From Fasciolopsis buskii (Eukaryota; Platyhelminthes; Trematoda; Plagiorchiida; Fasciolidae): 64,000 nt of DNA. Under the pieces are notes generated by a model. That model searched no databases. It saw only the letters and a list, made by a program, of their open reading frames with translations, and was not told the origin of the DNA. How positions within the stretch are numbered: position 1 is the first letter of the stretch; each line of letters starts with the position of its first letter. Below are positions 12,137 to 25,800 of the stretch, piece after piece. Location of the stretch: positions 326,972 through 390,971 of the forward strand of contig LUCM01002276.1 in assembly GCA_008360955.1 (NCBI GenBank), given 5' to 3'. The translations under genes and the position numbers were made by a program.

Positions 12137-15100
12137 CTGAACCGAAATTGACTGAAGAGTTCTGAAACGAAATGGTCTGAACTTAAATAATTTGACTTGA
12201 ATGTTCGCTGTACTGAAATGTATCAAACGAAACAGAACAGCGCCTATCTGAATTGAACTGAACTGAAGTGAAATTTCTGTAAATTCCTCGGGACATACGC
12301 TGAGCCGAACTGAACAGATCTGAGCTGAATTAGACTACTGCTGAGTTGAAACTAACTGAAGTAAACTGAACTGTAATTTCGCTGAAATGAGGTGAAATGA
12401 AATGAAATTGCGCTTAAATGATAAAAACTGCTCTGAATTTTCACCGAAATCTTTTGAATGGTAATGAACTGAGCAAAATAGAATTGATGTCAAAGGAAGT
12501 AAAAATTTGCTGAACTAAACCTCCGTTTAGCTTTCGATAAAATAAAACCAAGTGACCTGAAAGGAGCTGAACTGAAATGCACTGAAATGAACCTAAGTGA
12601 ACTGAAATGAAAAGAACAGAACTCAGCTAAAATAAATTGAACCTAACTGGTATGAAAAGAGATGATCATTCGCTGGTCTCAGTTGAACTAAAATGAACTG
12701 AACTGACATGAACTGAACCGAATAGACTCGAATGAAATGGACATTAGCTGAACTGAAATGAACTGAATTGACGTTAGCTGAACTTAAGTGAACGGAAAAT
12801 TCTAACATCTGAACTTTCACTTAAGTGAATTGAACTGAACGGTATGAATTAAATTCATCAAAACGCATCTCACTTGAGCTGAAATTTACTGAAATGAAGT
12901 GAACTAAACTGAACTGAACTTTCGCAAAATGGAGGTGAACTGAGCTGAGGCGAACCGTACAAAAATCGAATATTCGATGAACTGAACTGAACTAAAATGA
13001 GAACTGAACCGAAATTAACTAAATTAAACTGAAATGAAATGAACTGAACTCAAAACAACTCATTTCAAAGGAACTTACGCTAAATTAAAGTTACCTAAAC
13101 AGAACTGAACATTCCCTGTATTGAAATGAGCTGAACGGGACGGAACGAAATATGGTCATATATAATGAACTTTCCTAAACTGAAGGGAATTTCACTGAAA
13201 TTTCACTGACCCGGTCTAAACTGAAATAAACTGATCTGAAGTGAAGTAGAGTGAAGTGGGCTGAAATGAAATAAGCATTCGCTGATCTCAAAGGAACTGG
13301 ACTGAACTGAAAGGAATTAACCTGAACAGAACGGAAATGAAATAAACTGCACGGAACCCAATTGAACTGAACAGGAATGCATTCTACGGAATTGAAACGA
13401 ACTGAGATGAACATGTCCAGAAAATATTTGAACTGAACTGAAATGACCTGAAATGAATTACCCGAAATTAGATGAACCTCCGATGAACCGAACTGGGCTG
13501 AGATGAACTGAAATCATCTAACCTTTCGCTGAAATGAGATGATCTGAAATGACCATTCGCTGTGCTAAACTTCAATGAACTGAATTTTGATGAATAAACG
13601 GAAATAAGTGGAATTGAACTGAACTCAACCTATTTTAATTTGAGTGATGGCAAATAAACTGAACTGAATCGAACTGAAATTGGAAGAACTTGACTGAAAT
13701 GAAGTTTCGTTGAACTCGAGTGAACTCAAATCAGCTGAATTGAAATGAGCTGAAATGACTAAAATGAACAGAAATGAACACAAATACACTTTCATTGAAC
13801 TGAACTGCATTGAAATTCTAATTTTTTCTGACCTGTACTGAACTGAATCGAACTGAAATCAACTGAACTGACATTTCGATGAACTGAACTGTCCTGAACT
13901 ATCGCCGGACTGAGGTGAACTGGACTGAAGTAAACTAGACTGAAGTGAATTGATATGAGCTGAACTGAACTGATCTGAACATACTTGGCCTGAACCGAAA
14001 CTGCCTAAACTGGAATGAACTTAAAAGAACGTTCTGGTAAATGTAATTCCGTCAAACTGAAGTTTCGTTGCACCGAAATGAACAGAGCGGAACTGAAGTG
14101 AATTGAGTTAACATGGAGCTGAAATGAACTTTCGGTGGATCGAACTGAAATGAACAGAAATGCCATGAGCTGAACTGTAAGTACGCTTCATTAAGATGAA
14201 TCATTGATGGACTAGTAGTTACTGGACAGAATAAAACTTTCGCTGGACCGAAGTGAAGTACTGTGGGCTGAAATGAAATGAACGGAACTTACGAAACTGA
14301 CCCGCAAATCCGTTTCACAAATAAATTATCCCTGGACTGGAATTTATTGAACTGAAACGAAGTGAACTTCACGGTGGTGAACTGAGGTTCCCGTGAACTA
14401 AACTGGACTGAAACGAACTGAGCTGCACGGAACTGAATATTCGCAGAAGTGAAATGAGGTCTACAGAACGGTGGTGACGTGACATTATCTGCACCAAAGT
14501 GAAATTAAAACAAATGAACTGTACAGAAATTTAACTGAACTGAAATGAAATGAGCTGAAATGAATTAACCTGAAAGTTTGCTAAACTGAAATGGGTGCAA
14601 CTTAACTGAACTATAGTGAAGTGCACTGAACGGAATTTCCCAGGAAAATAACTGAAGAAAAGAGAACTGACCTGAACTGAACTGAGCAGATATATTATTA
14701 CCTTGAATAAAATAAATAGAAATAAACTGTACTGAAATGAAGAGAACTGAACTGAAATGATTTGAAGTGACGTGAACTGATCTAATGCGATCCTCACTGA
14801 AAGGAACGTAATTTAACTACGTTTTCTTGGGCTGTACTAAAAGGAATTTTCCCGGAAAACATCTGAAGAGAAGGAATTGAGTGAAACTGAACTAAACTAG
14901 TACAATATTATCCTGACTTAAATTCCTCTAAACTGAACTGACCTGAACTCAGCTCTAATCAAGTGAAATGAACAGAGCTGAACTGATGTGAAACGATTTT
15001 CGCTAATATAAACAGAACTGCGCAGAACCGAACTGAAATTTCTAGGAACTGAAGTGTATGGAAATGGTCTGAACTGGACCGAACTGAACTGAATTAAACT

Positions 15101-15428
15101 GAACTGAAATCAGCTGAACTGAACTTTCGTTATTCTGAACTGAAATGAACTACGCTGAAGTGAGCTGAACTGGCATATCGCCGAAGTGAACTGAAGGGAA
15201 ATGGCGTTCCGCTCAACGGAGCTGAAATTTCGGTGAACTCAATTGCACCGACCTGAAATAAACTCGAGAAGTGAAACGGTTCGAACTTCACATTCGCTGG
15301 ACCGAAATGGCCTGACCTGAACTGAAGTTAACTGAACTGAAACGAACTTACCTGTACTTAACCGAACCGGTCTCTAGCTGAAGGTTTGCTGGACTGAACT
15401 GAACTGTCCGATAGTTTCGGTCAACTGT
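12137..15428. repeat. Degenerate TGAAC/TGAAA pentanucleotide tandem array (about 3.3 kb)
   Basis: Nearly the whole segment is made of TGAAC and TGAAA pentamers (for example GAACTGAACTGAAATGAAC) with occasional interruptions such as TTTCGCTGAACT. It is strongly strand-asymmetric: purine- and A-rich on +, TTCAG-rich on -. The minus-strand frames read as Phe-Ser-Val-Gln-rich peptides, as a GTTCA/TTTCA repeat predicts, and are not genes. It differs from the 0.7-3.6 kb array in unit length (5 versus 4) but shares the CTGA core. Confidence 0.92.
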
Positions 15429-15571
15429 GACAGTGCTGACATGCGCAAACGAAGTGGATGACCTACCAATTTATCCCGGGATTGGTGGCATTCAAGTTTT
15501 TTCCTCGTGTAAAGTCTCAACCCGTTTTCTCGGTAAACCTATTTATGCAATAGCTTTTTTCACACTTGCAG

Positions 15572-15850
15572 TATAAACCGCGAGAGCAGAGCGAAATCTT
15601 CCTGGGTGCATTGTGGAAACCAAAGCTGCCGATTTCTTTTTTCAAAACAAACCAGTTCAGCCGAGCTCCAGAAAAACCTATTGTGAACTGGTGTGGTCTG
15701 GGTTATTTTAATTGGCCTTTTTTGTTACGTTTTGCCCAGCTAAAGTCCGAATACGTAACATCTGCATTGTTCTTGGAGTTGATCAGAGCAGCTTCACACA
15801 AAGCACCCCAGCATCGTCGTCTACTACACCAACCAAAGCACATTCCATAA
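15572..15850 (+). other. Candidate exon or chance ORF
   Basis: The frame opens directly after a textbook acceptor (TTTTTTCACACTTGCAG) and runs about 92 codons to a stop. The peptide has no motif I can name. No clear donor was found inside it, so it could only be a terminal exon or chance. Listed because the acceptor is unusually good for this stretch. Confidence 0.15.
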
Positions 15851-17070
15851 ACAAGCAATTCGCTTCTTATCTCATTCTTGTGTATTTTTTAGTTGCCTTT
15901 TCCCCTCAGTGTTGGTTATTAAGTGTCCCGTGGTTGAATAAAGGACAACATCTAACGAGAACATTCGTTGAACCGAGGGAAACGGTCAGTGGCATGTATC
16001 AACATCTTCATTCAGAGAAGCATGAAATCAGGAGGGAACAGAGGGTCTGCAACATTATTTCTAGATATCTTTAAATATGGAAGCCTTACCATTTGGTGAT
16101 TAAAAAATGTGCTGGCTTCCTCTGGCACCAAATGTAGACATTTTTGTTTGCTGAACTTGAACTCGAACCCAAGATTGACTATTGTGAGCCGAAATCAGGC
16201 AGGAAAATTGTATGGTGGTGTAACTTGAGCTGTCTAGCACTTCAGGGTCTGTCAGGTGGAGAGGAATTTTTGTAGGTTGAGTCGACAAATCGTGTATTGT
16301 TGATACTCGATATTCTAATGAGAGTCAGTTGGTTCAGCTAAAATGTTCGATCCAGAATCTTTCTTCCTGGATTCCTAAAGGAGTAAGAAAAGGTGACTTT
16401 GCTGGCTTCCTATGGTCAAGTGAGGGTCTGACGCTGCAAGATAAATTATCTTGTGAAATTTGATTTTCTTCTATGGGGTTCCGCAGCTGGAACAAAACGA
16501 GCGAGTCAAGGTAAACAGAACACTCGATGATATTCGATAAAAACATATTAGCGAATTTAACACGTCATCATGTGATTGAATTGCCATCGGGAACAGGCAG
16601 TATGGGGTAAATGAGAAAAATAGGAATCCGTTTTCAGCTTGTCTTTGTCCTTCTTTCTACAAACTTTTGCCAAAACAACACTGAGTTTAGAAATGTGTTT
16701 ATTTCAAGCAAAATAGATAAATACTATCCTCCTCGGATTTTGTAAACTTGTATTTCTGAAACAACTATTGGATTGCACACGTTTGGTCTAGTTTCACCGT
16801 GAAATGAACTGAATTTTATTGAAACACCTAAAAACAAATAAGCCGCAGATCAATAAATCTGGACTGTAAATGTTTATTTTCCAGGAAGCGTATAAAATAG
16901 TTTTGTGAAATGCAGTCATCTTTCTGTTGAAAAGCAATCTATTCTGAAGGATGAAGCGATTCCAAAATAAGCGCACAGTTTGATCTTCACTTTGGAAAGC
17001 TCAACCTTTTTTGTCATCCTTCACCGATGCTGCATAAGATCTCATCTGTGGGTGATAATTTATACTCATG

Positions 17071-17121
17071 CACCGGGATTTGAACCGCATCCGGTCATTC
17101 CATCGCGATGCAGCCAGATCA
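17071..17121 (-). repeat. tRNA-like SINE head (candidate)
   Basis: On the minus strand a near-perfect B box, GCGGTTCAAATCCCGGTG, lies downstream of a weaker A-box-like TGGCTGCATCGCGATGG. No full cloverleaf is evident. Confidence 0.3.
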
Positions 17122-18090
17122 TCGGTGAAAAGACATTGTGCTTGGAAATGAATTACCATACCGTCAATTCCAGACAACGGATCGGGTCCCGGTGTTGTAA
17201 GGGAGCCAATGCCTTTCAGCAAGCTATCGATTTGCTCGACATGACTGAGCTCGACCGAAGTAGTAGTGACCGAAATGCAGTTGCAAATGAATGCACGTTA
17301 TTTCACCCAAAATAATGTTTACGGTGACATGCTTACGGGTAATTTATTGGGTTGGACTTTATTCTGTGGTTTGGCTAGACATAATACACAAGTGAGCAAC
17401 TGCTCCAAGTGCATAAACCTGATTTGTTCCTCTCGCATTTTGACAGCTTTGTAATGGATCCGTTGGTTTCTGATGTACTAAGCCAACTGGCGTTTATGAG
17501 TAAACCCGGTCTCGACTGAAACAAGTTAAACGTATCGAGGAGATGCATTCTTGGCTACAAAATAAGCCCTCTGCCCTTCGTACTTCTGCGCGTACGCATC
17601 GCAAAAGATATTTTGGTAATTTGTAACATTCAGCTTGTTTGTTTCTTGTCCCTTGGTCTGACAGTTGGACTAATGGGTTTGAAATGCGTCATATGGGATT
17701 GGCAACGGGTGTTTTGGTTACACAATTTAGATGTAAATTACCGATGGTTATTCCTCAGCAAATCAAAGAAGATCAGTCCGTGCGCCGGTTATTCGAAATA
17801 TGTCAGCTTTGCGCTCATTGTCAAAGACTTTCCATGATGTGTAAGTCATTCGATCAGGTCACATTACATCAACAGTCACCGGCGATAATCCAAACTGTTA
17901 TATACGAATCTCTCTGAAATCACTAAGAGTGTCAATGGAACTATTTAAGAATCACCCAATGATTCATGGGAAGCTTGTTTATCCATCGACGCGCGGAACG
18001 CACTGGTGACAAGATAACCCAAACTTTCGTCCATTTGCCCTCTTTTCGGGGGTCAGCCTGCCCGACGAAAACCTTCTGACGAATCAGCAT

Positions 18091-18609
18091 GTGATTCTTA
18101 CATGGATTTATCGTCCACACAAACTCCTAGTGATTAAGGAGAACAAATATAAGAATTACTGGTCCGAAGAGCATGGCGTGCGCATGTCAGAAAAGAAGCA
18201 ATTAGGGCGAAACCCGTTATGCACTTCCAGGATAATCTTGTTCACCCATCCGTATGCCAAACCTACTACCGACAAGTGGCCAGTACACGTAAAATTGAGC
18301 GATGTATTAGGAAATAAACTTAAAATTTTCACCTTATGGAGAAAAATACCTCGTCAAATTTGTTCAGGGTACAGTAGCGTACATTACTTTCCATTTTCTT
18401 TTCTGTTCAGTGCGATTTCCATTGAGTTAGTCCTGACGAGCAAATTAGCAGCCCAATGGGAAGCGCCGACTTCCGTACAAAACACTGGGAACAGATATGT
18501 TGCTCGAAAACTTGCAGGCCAATTAGGTTTCAAGAAGAATATGAGCGCAAATGCATCGAGTATCACGTGCACACACACGCCGGTAAGGAACGACGAGGCA
18601 GAGATATGA
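18091..18609 (+). other. Unrecognised 172-codon open frame
   Basis: The longest + strand frame between the arrays and the PKG gene. It has mixed composition with hydrophobic stretches in the middle, no signal peptide at the nominal start and no recognised domain. No upstream acceptor or promoter stands out. Most likely a chance frame; kept as a low-confidence item because of its length. Confidence 0.15.
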
Positions 18610-19546
18610 ATTAAAATTCATAAGTGAGGAACGGTGGTGATTCCAAGTGTATATAGTGATAACAGCGTAACAGTACCGTTGTCGGGTGCATCCGAAAAAC
18701 TTGATAGAAATTGAAAAGCTCTTAAAACCAAAGGTTAAAATTCAGCGACTCCAACCTTGTCGAAGGCATTCCATCAAGGTCTGTTATATATATAATCAGT
18801 AGTAATTATCTTCCATGACATTCACGGTTTGAACCCGGTCTTCTTTTCATGAATATGTTGCCACTCCGCTGCCCACCACCTTTAGGTTGATTCTAATTAG
18901 TGAGTTCAGTTTGTTCATACTGTCGTGCTTAGTGGCATTTAGCAGTCCTCCGCAACCATACTGGGAGGCAACGTACATGTCTTGTTGACTAATAGATTCT
19001 CTCTGGCCAAGCCATTTCTTCCGTAGAGGATGGGTGTATGTTATTACTAGTCTGTTTTCCGAAGCATGAACCGTGTCTCGTTTTGAGACTGTCATTATGG
19101 GCGCATCTGAACAAACTCAGCACGGTAATTCTGATTGGCCTGGATAGGAAATGGTGACAAATTGGAAATCCCGGGTTCATACTCTCGGTGGGTTGGCGGC
19201 TTTGTACCACTGATAAGCTCTAATAAAAGCCAAACTAGAGCTTGATACCTCTCTAGGGTAAGAGTGATGGCATGACTTTAAGTTCGTGTGTAAAATGGGG
19301 AAATCGAATGACAGTCAGTCAAGCGTGCAAATATGATTTATCACTAAAAGATGAATAAAATAAACAAATAGCATAAATTAGAGTTAATAATACAGCCTTT
19401 CTTTAGTTTATACTGCAAAGGGAATAAAACGGCCGCAAATGTGCTCGAACCGCAAGACCTCACTCGCCCACATACCTAACAAAACTGTGTAAAGACCCAT
19501 TTCGAAGTCTGAGCGAAATCTCACAACGGATGACAAGGCCAAATGA

Positions 19547-19803
19547 GAGGACTGCGACAAGTGCTACATTGGTCAAACTGCAAGGAAGCTTGACACACGC
19601 ATGCATGAAAGCAGACTGGCCACGAGAAGTTATGACCCTACGTTCTCGAGGATTAGGATGAACATACACTCAACCTGAACAAGGTTTACATTTGTGAACC
19701 AGACGAACACATGGCGTTCTGGAAGCTTGAAGCTGGTCGATAAAAATTGCATCAGTAGGCATGCAGAACTAGACCAAATATATAATCTACAAAAAGTCAA
19801 GAC
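19547..19803 (+). mobile_element. Penelope-like element C-terminus (GIY-YIG endonuclease), frameshifted
   Basis: One frame (19547-19678) reads EDCDKCYIGQTARKLDTRMH and continues with SRLATRSYDP. This is the typical C-terminal GIY-YIG nuclease of Penelope-like retroelements (Cys-rich lead, YIGQT, then the conserved Arg). After a stop and a shift of frame the match resumes at about 19720-19795 with ISRHAELDQIYNL, the conserved tail of the same family (normally INRH.ELD..Y). The reverse transcriptase that should precede it is not visible, so this is a truncated, inactive 3' fragment. Family identity is well supported by two separate conserved blocks in the right order. Confidence 0.8.
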
Positions 19804-22800
19804 TGAGATAGAATGGTTGGTATCAAATTTTTGGAGTTCGAAGCAAGTGGTTCACTTTCAATTTAGAAATATCTAACACCATTGAAGGGTATCTTACAAC
19901 AGCGTTGTTAAAACTAGCAACATTGCCAAAATTAGTATCATTGTTAGCTCAAGGTCATGACCATAGCACTCTGCAAGATGGACTCATTCTGGGATAAATT
20001 TCAAATCAACAGCAGCACAACTGTACATACAACTGCTCATCGCCTACGCACTGAAGATTTCACTTTGGCTGGTGATGAAACATTTACGATCTAAAAGCCA
20101 AGAGTAGTGCTCACAAAAGTCTGAGAACTATCAATCTTAGCAACAAAACACGTTGATATTGAACTATTCGAAAAATTAAACGTTAAACGGATGTTCTGAA
20201 AGATTTATTCCACACGGCATTTCATCCATTTTGCAGCAATGTTCCGTACGACTAGTAGTTACACCCAGAGGCATAGGTTAATTTGGACCACATCGCGAAA
20301 ATTCTTTCTCAGAACCCTCTTGAACGTCTCACTATATAATAAAATTTCCAAAGCAAAGTACCCGAAAGGTTTGCTCCCGCCAACAGCCCCGTACTGCTGT
20401 TACCGTGTGATGGTAGCGTTCTACGTATCCGCTCACATTCATTTATTGTCAAAGTCTTCTGTGCGTTTACGCACACGCGTTCCCATTTTTGTTAGACACA
20501 GATTCGCATGCAACCGACGCGTTCTCTATTCATTCATCACACTTGATTCTAGAACAGCAAAGACCGAGATAACTGGTTCCATGTACGTGCTTTAACACAG
20601 ACTGCTTTCATCCCGTCCTCTCTCATTACGTTCCTGGCTCCATCAGCTCAGTCTGGGCTTACAAATTTATAGGGCGTTTTGCTGTGTTTTGATCCACTAT
20701 CTGGGGTGAAGCGATGTACAGTTGAAAATTTGCATCCACATGTTTGCTTGCATTTACTTGCCTTCGTCCAAGAGTCTTGAAATAGTGTACGCTGTAATCG
20801 GTCTATCCATCTCCCTTACCCCTTAGGCGATTTGGACTCAAACTGAACTCATGACTAAAGTGAACCAGTCCTGGAAGAGGCGGAAAGTGACAAAGCAATC
20901 AGACAACTGCACTGGCATTAAGAAAAGCTACCAGAACTACTTGTATGCAGTGAAACCTTCGTAAACCGAACGAGATCCCTGGTTGATTGTTCAGTACCTG
21001 GCAACTTCCGTCACTTTGTTGAACTCTTCCCAACCGTTTAGAGCGATTTAAAGTGGGACAAGCTTGGCTACAATGTTTAATGACGATGAAAACTTAAGCG
21101 ATTATCTGTAGGCCGGTTATTCCTAAATAGACAAACTTGATTGTTACTGCACTTAGAACTCACATTCATACACTCAGCAGCGGGAGAAACAGGCTGAACC
21201 GATGGATTTCTTCAGAATCGCTCTTTATCTTTAACCGCACCACCCATCCGACAGGCAGAACTATGAACTGTTAGAGATTTAGTCCAACTGAACAGTTTGA
21301 TAAGACAGCCGTCGGAGACATCTGGCGGTGGAAACAGTTGGTAATGTTTACGCATGCACTATAGACCGATATGTGCTATGTAAACAGAATACATTTGTGT
21401 ATAATTTGTGCATATTCTGCGAGCAAATATAACATCACCCAAACAAACCTAAAACAAGGGTGCTGATCGTGATAATCCCCTAGTGAGAGAAACTCGTCGG
21501 TAAAGTCATCTGCACGGTCTACGTGACCAAAATACGGTTTTAAGGTAACCAAATGAAATGTGCTTCGTGACAGCTGGAATACGCTCTTGAACATTGGGAT
21601 TTAATGGGCAAGACAGTCCAATATGTTTTTCATTACACTTCTAGCAGTGAAGAAAAACATTAACAATGTCGACGATGGATTGGAAGAATGAGTTAGAAGA
21701 AAATCTTCATGGAGACATTCTGTATGTGTTGTAATTTTTTAAATAAATCCCTCAGACAGTCCTTGACATCTGACGGCGTACACGCATCATCGGCAAAACG
21801 CGCGGATACAGGTTTGCAGTTAAATTCGTAAGACAAACTGCGAAACATGATACACGGGTAGAAAGGTTCCGCTTAGCGGGAGCCAGATGTGGATAATTTC
21901 ACAAAAGATTAGACAGCACCAAATAATAAGTTTAGCTTTTTAATAGTCGCTTGGTGACACTTTTTGAGCCCAGGCCAAACCGTTGTGCTCTGCACCTCGG
22001 AACATCACGGCTGGTAAATTCACGTGGATTGAGCAAGCTGCACAAAAACAGTTAATTCGTTGTGTATTTCCTAGTATCATCTGTTCATGATTCGAAAATA
22101 CAAACTAGAACTTTCATAGGTTCATTTTTTTCCTCAAGGCTTTACCAACTAAAAAATACGACTTACCTATCCACCATATACTGGTCGGTGATGACAGAAT
22201 TTGAACCAAAAGCACTCAATAAACTGTCACAGTAATAATCGATTGACGACCGCCGTTGAAATGTTGCCAGTGCTGATCCGGTAGCCAGAACCTTAATCAA
22301 GAGAACGTTGTATCAACTGGTGAAAGTCATTTTCATTAGTTAATGCACGCGGAGAAGTAGAGACCCAAATCGCATTAGGAATCTGCTTTGGATATTTTGT
22401 GTGGAAACTAAATCAAACACATTTATGGTGATGATCAGGTTTTCGTTCTACTTCCAGCGGTCCTTATATCCATTCAACAGTTTGTCTGTTTTGAGTCGCC
22501 TTAATATAATGAAATTGTGCATGCTTTATTGCTTGGAATAATGATTGGTTTATTGGCAAGGAGAAATTACTCCAAAGATGATAAATGATTATCACACGGT
22601 AAGCAAAGGCGCCTTTTCTAATATATATTTGGAATTGATTTCGTCCATTTTAGTTTTAATTGACCGAATTGTGAAACTTGTTGTGCAGACCGTCCACTGA
22701 TTACCAATGAGTTCCACCCTAATCTGCTTTTCACTTACTCCTGTTCAAGATCGGTGGATTTCCTCATCTGTCCTCCCTAGCTGCGGACTGAAATATGAGA

Positions 22801-25800
22801 AGGTGCAGTCAGAACGGTGAGAGTTATTACAGGATTTATACGATGGGGAGGTGGTAGGACACACTAACTTCCAAGCAGCAATGTGCACGTATGTGCGATC
22901 AATAAATCCCAATTTTTAATGCACGTTGTTAACTTGCGATATCTTTCGAATCTCGTCTTTACGGGATCCACACTGTTGGGAAATGCAAGAGATTGTATGA
23001 AGCAGTCATCCGGGAGAAATATGAATGCGAATGGATCACAAACCGTAAGATTTAAGGGCAAGTGAAGGCCAATTTACGTGGTTTATTTGACCGCGTTTGT
23101 TGTAGTTGCACCTAGAATGAGTGTTTTGATACCCGCGATGAATTCTGATTTTCGTGCAATGCAACATCATCGCAATACGGCCAGGAATTGCTAAACATCA
23201 TCATAATAAACTAATTCTGATTGTTTTTTCAAATTGCTTGTATGTGGATAGTTACAAAACCTGATTGGATGGGAGAATTAACTGGATATTCAGGACATCA
23301 GGGAATATTTCCGATTGCAAAACAATGATAAGCTATTCTTATGGATCGATTTAATTCCTATCGACCAACGAGGTGGTCATAAAAGTCACAGAGGGCATCG
23401 TAAAATGTGAAACGCCTAAAATACCATGACCTTGAAATTCTAGGCTGTTGAAAACCTACATTTGAACTAATTTAGTCTTTCAATCCTCTTGCTTACCCGA
23501 AAAGACTGATCAAGAGCTTTCTACCTTTTCATTGTCCATGGCATCCTCACCTGAAATTTAGATCTTGTATCGTGCACACTAGCTGAAACACTATTATCTT
23601 TGACTGCAATGTAGATAAACAGATCAACATTGTAGCCGAACCATGAATCACATCATAATTGGCACGATCGACACAGCTCCAACTTCCACTCCCAAAATAG
23701 ACGACCTTATTCTCTCAACTTATTCTAATGCCTCCATCAAGAAGGTCGCAATGCTTGGAACCGCGCTTGAAACAAACAAACCTTTCAGCTGAGCCACAGC
23801 GTTTGTTGCAATGAGGCCATTTTAACGGGTCCCATAATTCACATGTGCTATGCACGCTTGCGATGAACGCAGTTCAAGAACATGTAGGGATTTCAGCCAA
23901 TCAAATGGCTGTTAAAACAATCTGAAACTGGTAAACGGCATCCACTGGCTGCTTAACCATGGGTAACTCGATTATCTGGGAAACGTTGTGGAAACGCTTC
24001 CCTAACGCGCACAGATCATGTAGGTAGCATCATTTTTCCATAAGCCTGCTTTCTACAGGTAAACCAGTGGCAACATGAAATATACACCGGTAGAAAAGAA
24101 GCCGGTACTCACTCGACTAACATTTCCTTTGTTGCGGTTTTTCGACACCTATGGCATCCAAATTATATCCTTTAAGAACCGTTATAAAAATGACCTTTAT
24201 TGCAAGAAACTCAATTGAACGTTTTAGATTCTGGTCAGGAATGAAAAGACAATAGCGGAAGTTTTAAAACAAATTTCTTTAGGCTCTTACTCGTGGCTGA
24301 CCATTAACATTTCTTTGTTCAAGTTTACCAGTGGCATTGCAGGAAGTTCCGGTCACTCTGTGGTTCGAGTTCAACGTACTGCCTGCAACCACGAGGGGTA
24401 GCGAATACTTCAACGGTTTAAGTTTTGTAAGAATTTATCCGTTCTACGATTTCAATCTGGAGATGGTCGGGCATGAACCTACTGGATTCGGTTGATGTTC
24501 CATCCCACTTAGAAGTTCCTCCATTATGCAAAACTCAGCTGGTCCACTCGTGTCATGATAAAAGCGATGTCAATTAGACAGGCAAATATCGTGTGAAATT
24601 ATGAGCGTTTAAAAATCCACACAACAGAAGCCGCAGCTTGATTAATGACATTGTCATAAATACGACTCCAAGAAAGCCAAAAGGACCGTTTGTTGAACGA
24701 AGTACTTCCGATTTACCAGTCATTAACCTAAATTCATATCAGTCGCATTTGTTTAAGAAAAGAAACCAGGAAGTTGAAAGACGGAAAAGTGTTCATGACA
24801 CTCACTGAATGATCAAGGAGACAGCTTAGTGCTATTTCGTCTTTGTCAGAGAATACGGACAGTCTATATCACATCACTCCGAACTAGGGCACAAAACTGA
24901 GGGTTGGCGTTGCCCGATTAATTAATTAAAAATCAAGGTGAATTTCCTATCACTGCGAACTGCGACTTAGCAAAGCTGCGGCAACACTACTCTCAAGTTC
25001 TTGTTTTAACTACAAGAAATGTGTGCATGTTTGTTTCTATTGTTTTCGCCCCAAACAGGAGGAACGTTTAACTGGATAGCATGCAACTGATACGTGAATT
25101 TCCGTGTCACATAAATTCTAGTGACGAGAAGGGCCTCCGCTGATGGTTCCTATCAAGACTGAAAGTGTGACGCAGTTCCCGTGTTTTGTCATCCATGATA
25201 AAACGAATGGTTTTATATGGCTAATCATAGGAATATCATATCATATTCGCAAGGGCTGCACACCGTCACGAAATGCCAACCGCACTGATACTATATTTGT
25301 AACATTGACCATCCTTAACTGTCTCGTTCAAGGTCCTAGTGTCCACTCTTCATCAAACTTCTGTATCCATCTCACCAAAAACCTTATTATGCACCTTAAC
25401 TCTTCCATCACCTGATTTTGAAGCACCGATAGATCGATGCAGATGAGATAACACTGTATCATAGTCAATTTTTCCCACATGTGAGTGGTGATTTGCGGAA
25501 CGGGAAAAAAAATTAGAGATCCGATTTTCAAAACCGCGGCTTTTGAGTTCTGTGTCTGACATGGTTATCTTGCACGACAGAAGTACGTGAATGTGAGATA
25601 TTGTGGCAAGAGTATTGGCATGGTTAGGTGGGTACCCAACCCTTTGCTCTGTCTATTCATTCACTCATTCATTAATTCCAAATTGCAAAGCACTAGAGTC
25701 AGACCGTCACAGAAATAACATCACTCAGCCAGTAGGCAGCCAATCAACCAAAATTAGTCCATACCAAAAATCACACTGATGCCAGAGCAAAATAAATAAA

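Larger units (their letters stand above)
15429..19546. other. Unassigned stretch with scattered candidate fragments
   Basis: No gene is established. A strong splice-acceptor-like pyrimidine tract ending in CTTGCAG stands at 15571 before a 94-codon frame. A near-repeat beginning GCTGGCTTCCT occurs at about 16112 and 16401. A 172-codon + frame at 18091-18609 has no recognised motif. B-box-like motifs occur on the minus strand near 16155 and 17075. Confidence 0.35.

Noticed and set aside
12623..14797. Minus-strand ORFs rich in Phe, Ser, Val and Gln
   Set aside because: Antisense of the TGAAC pentamer array; composition follows directly from the repeat.
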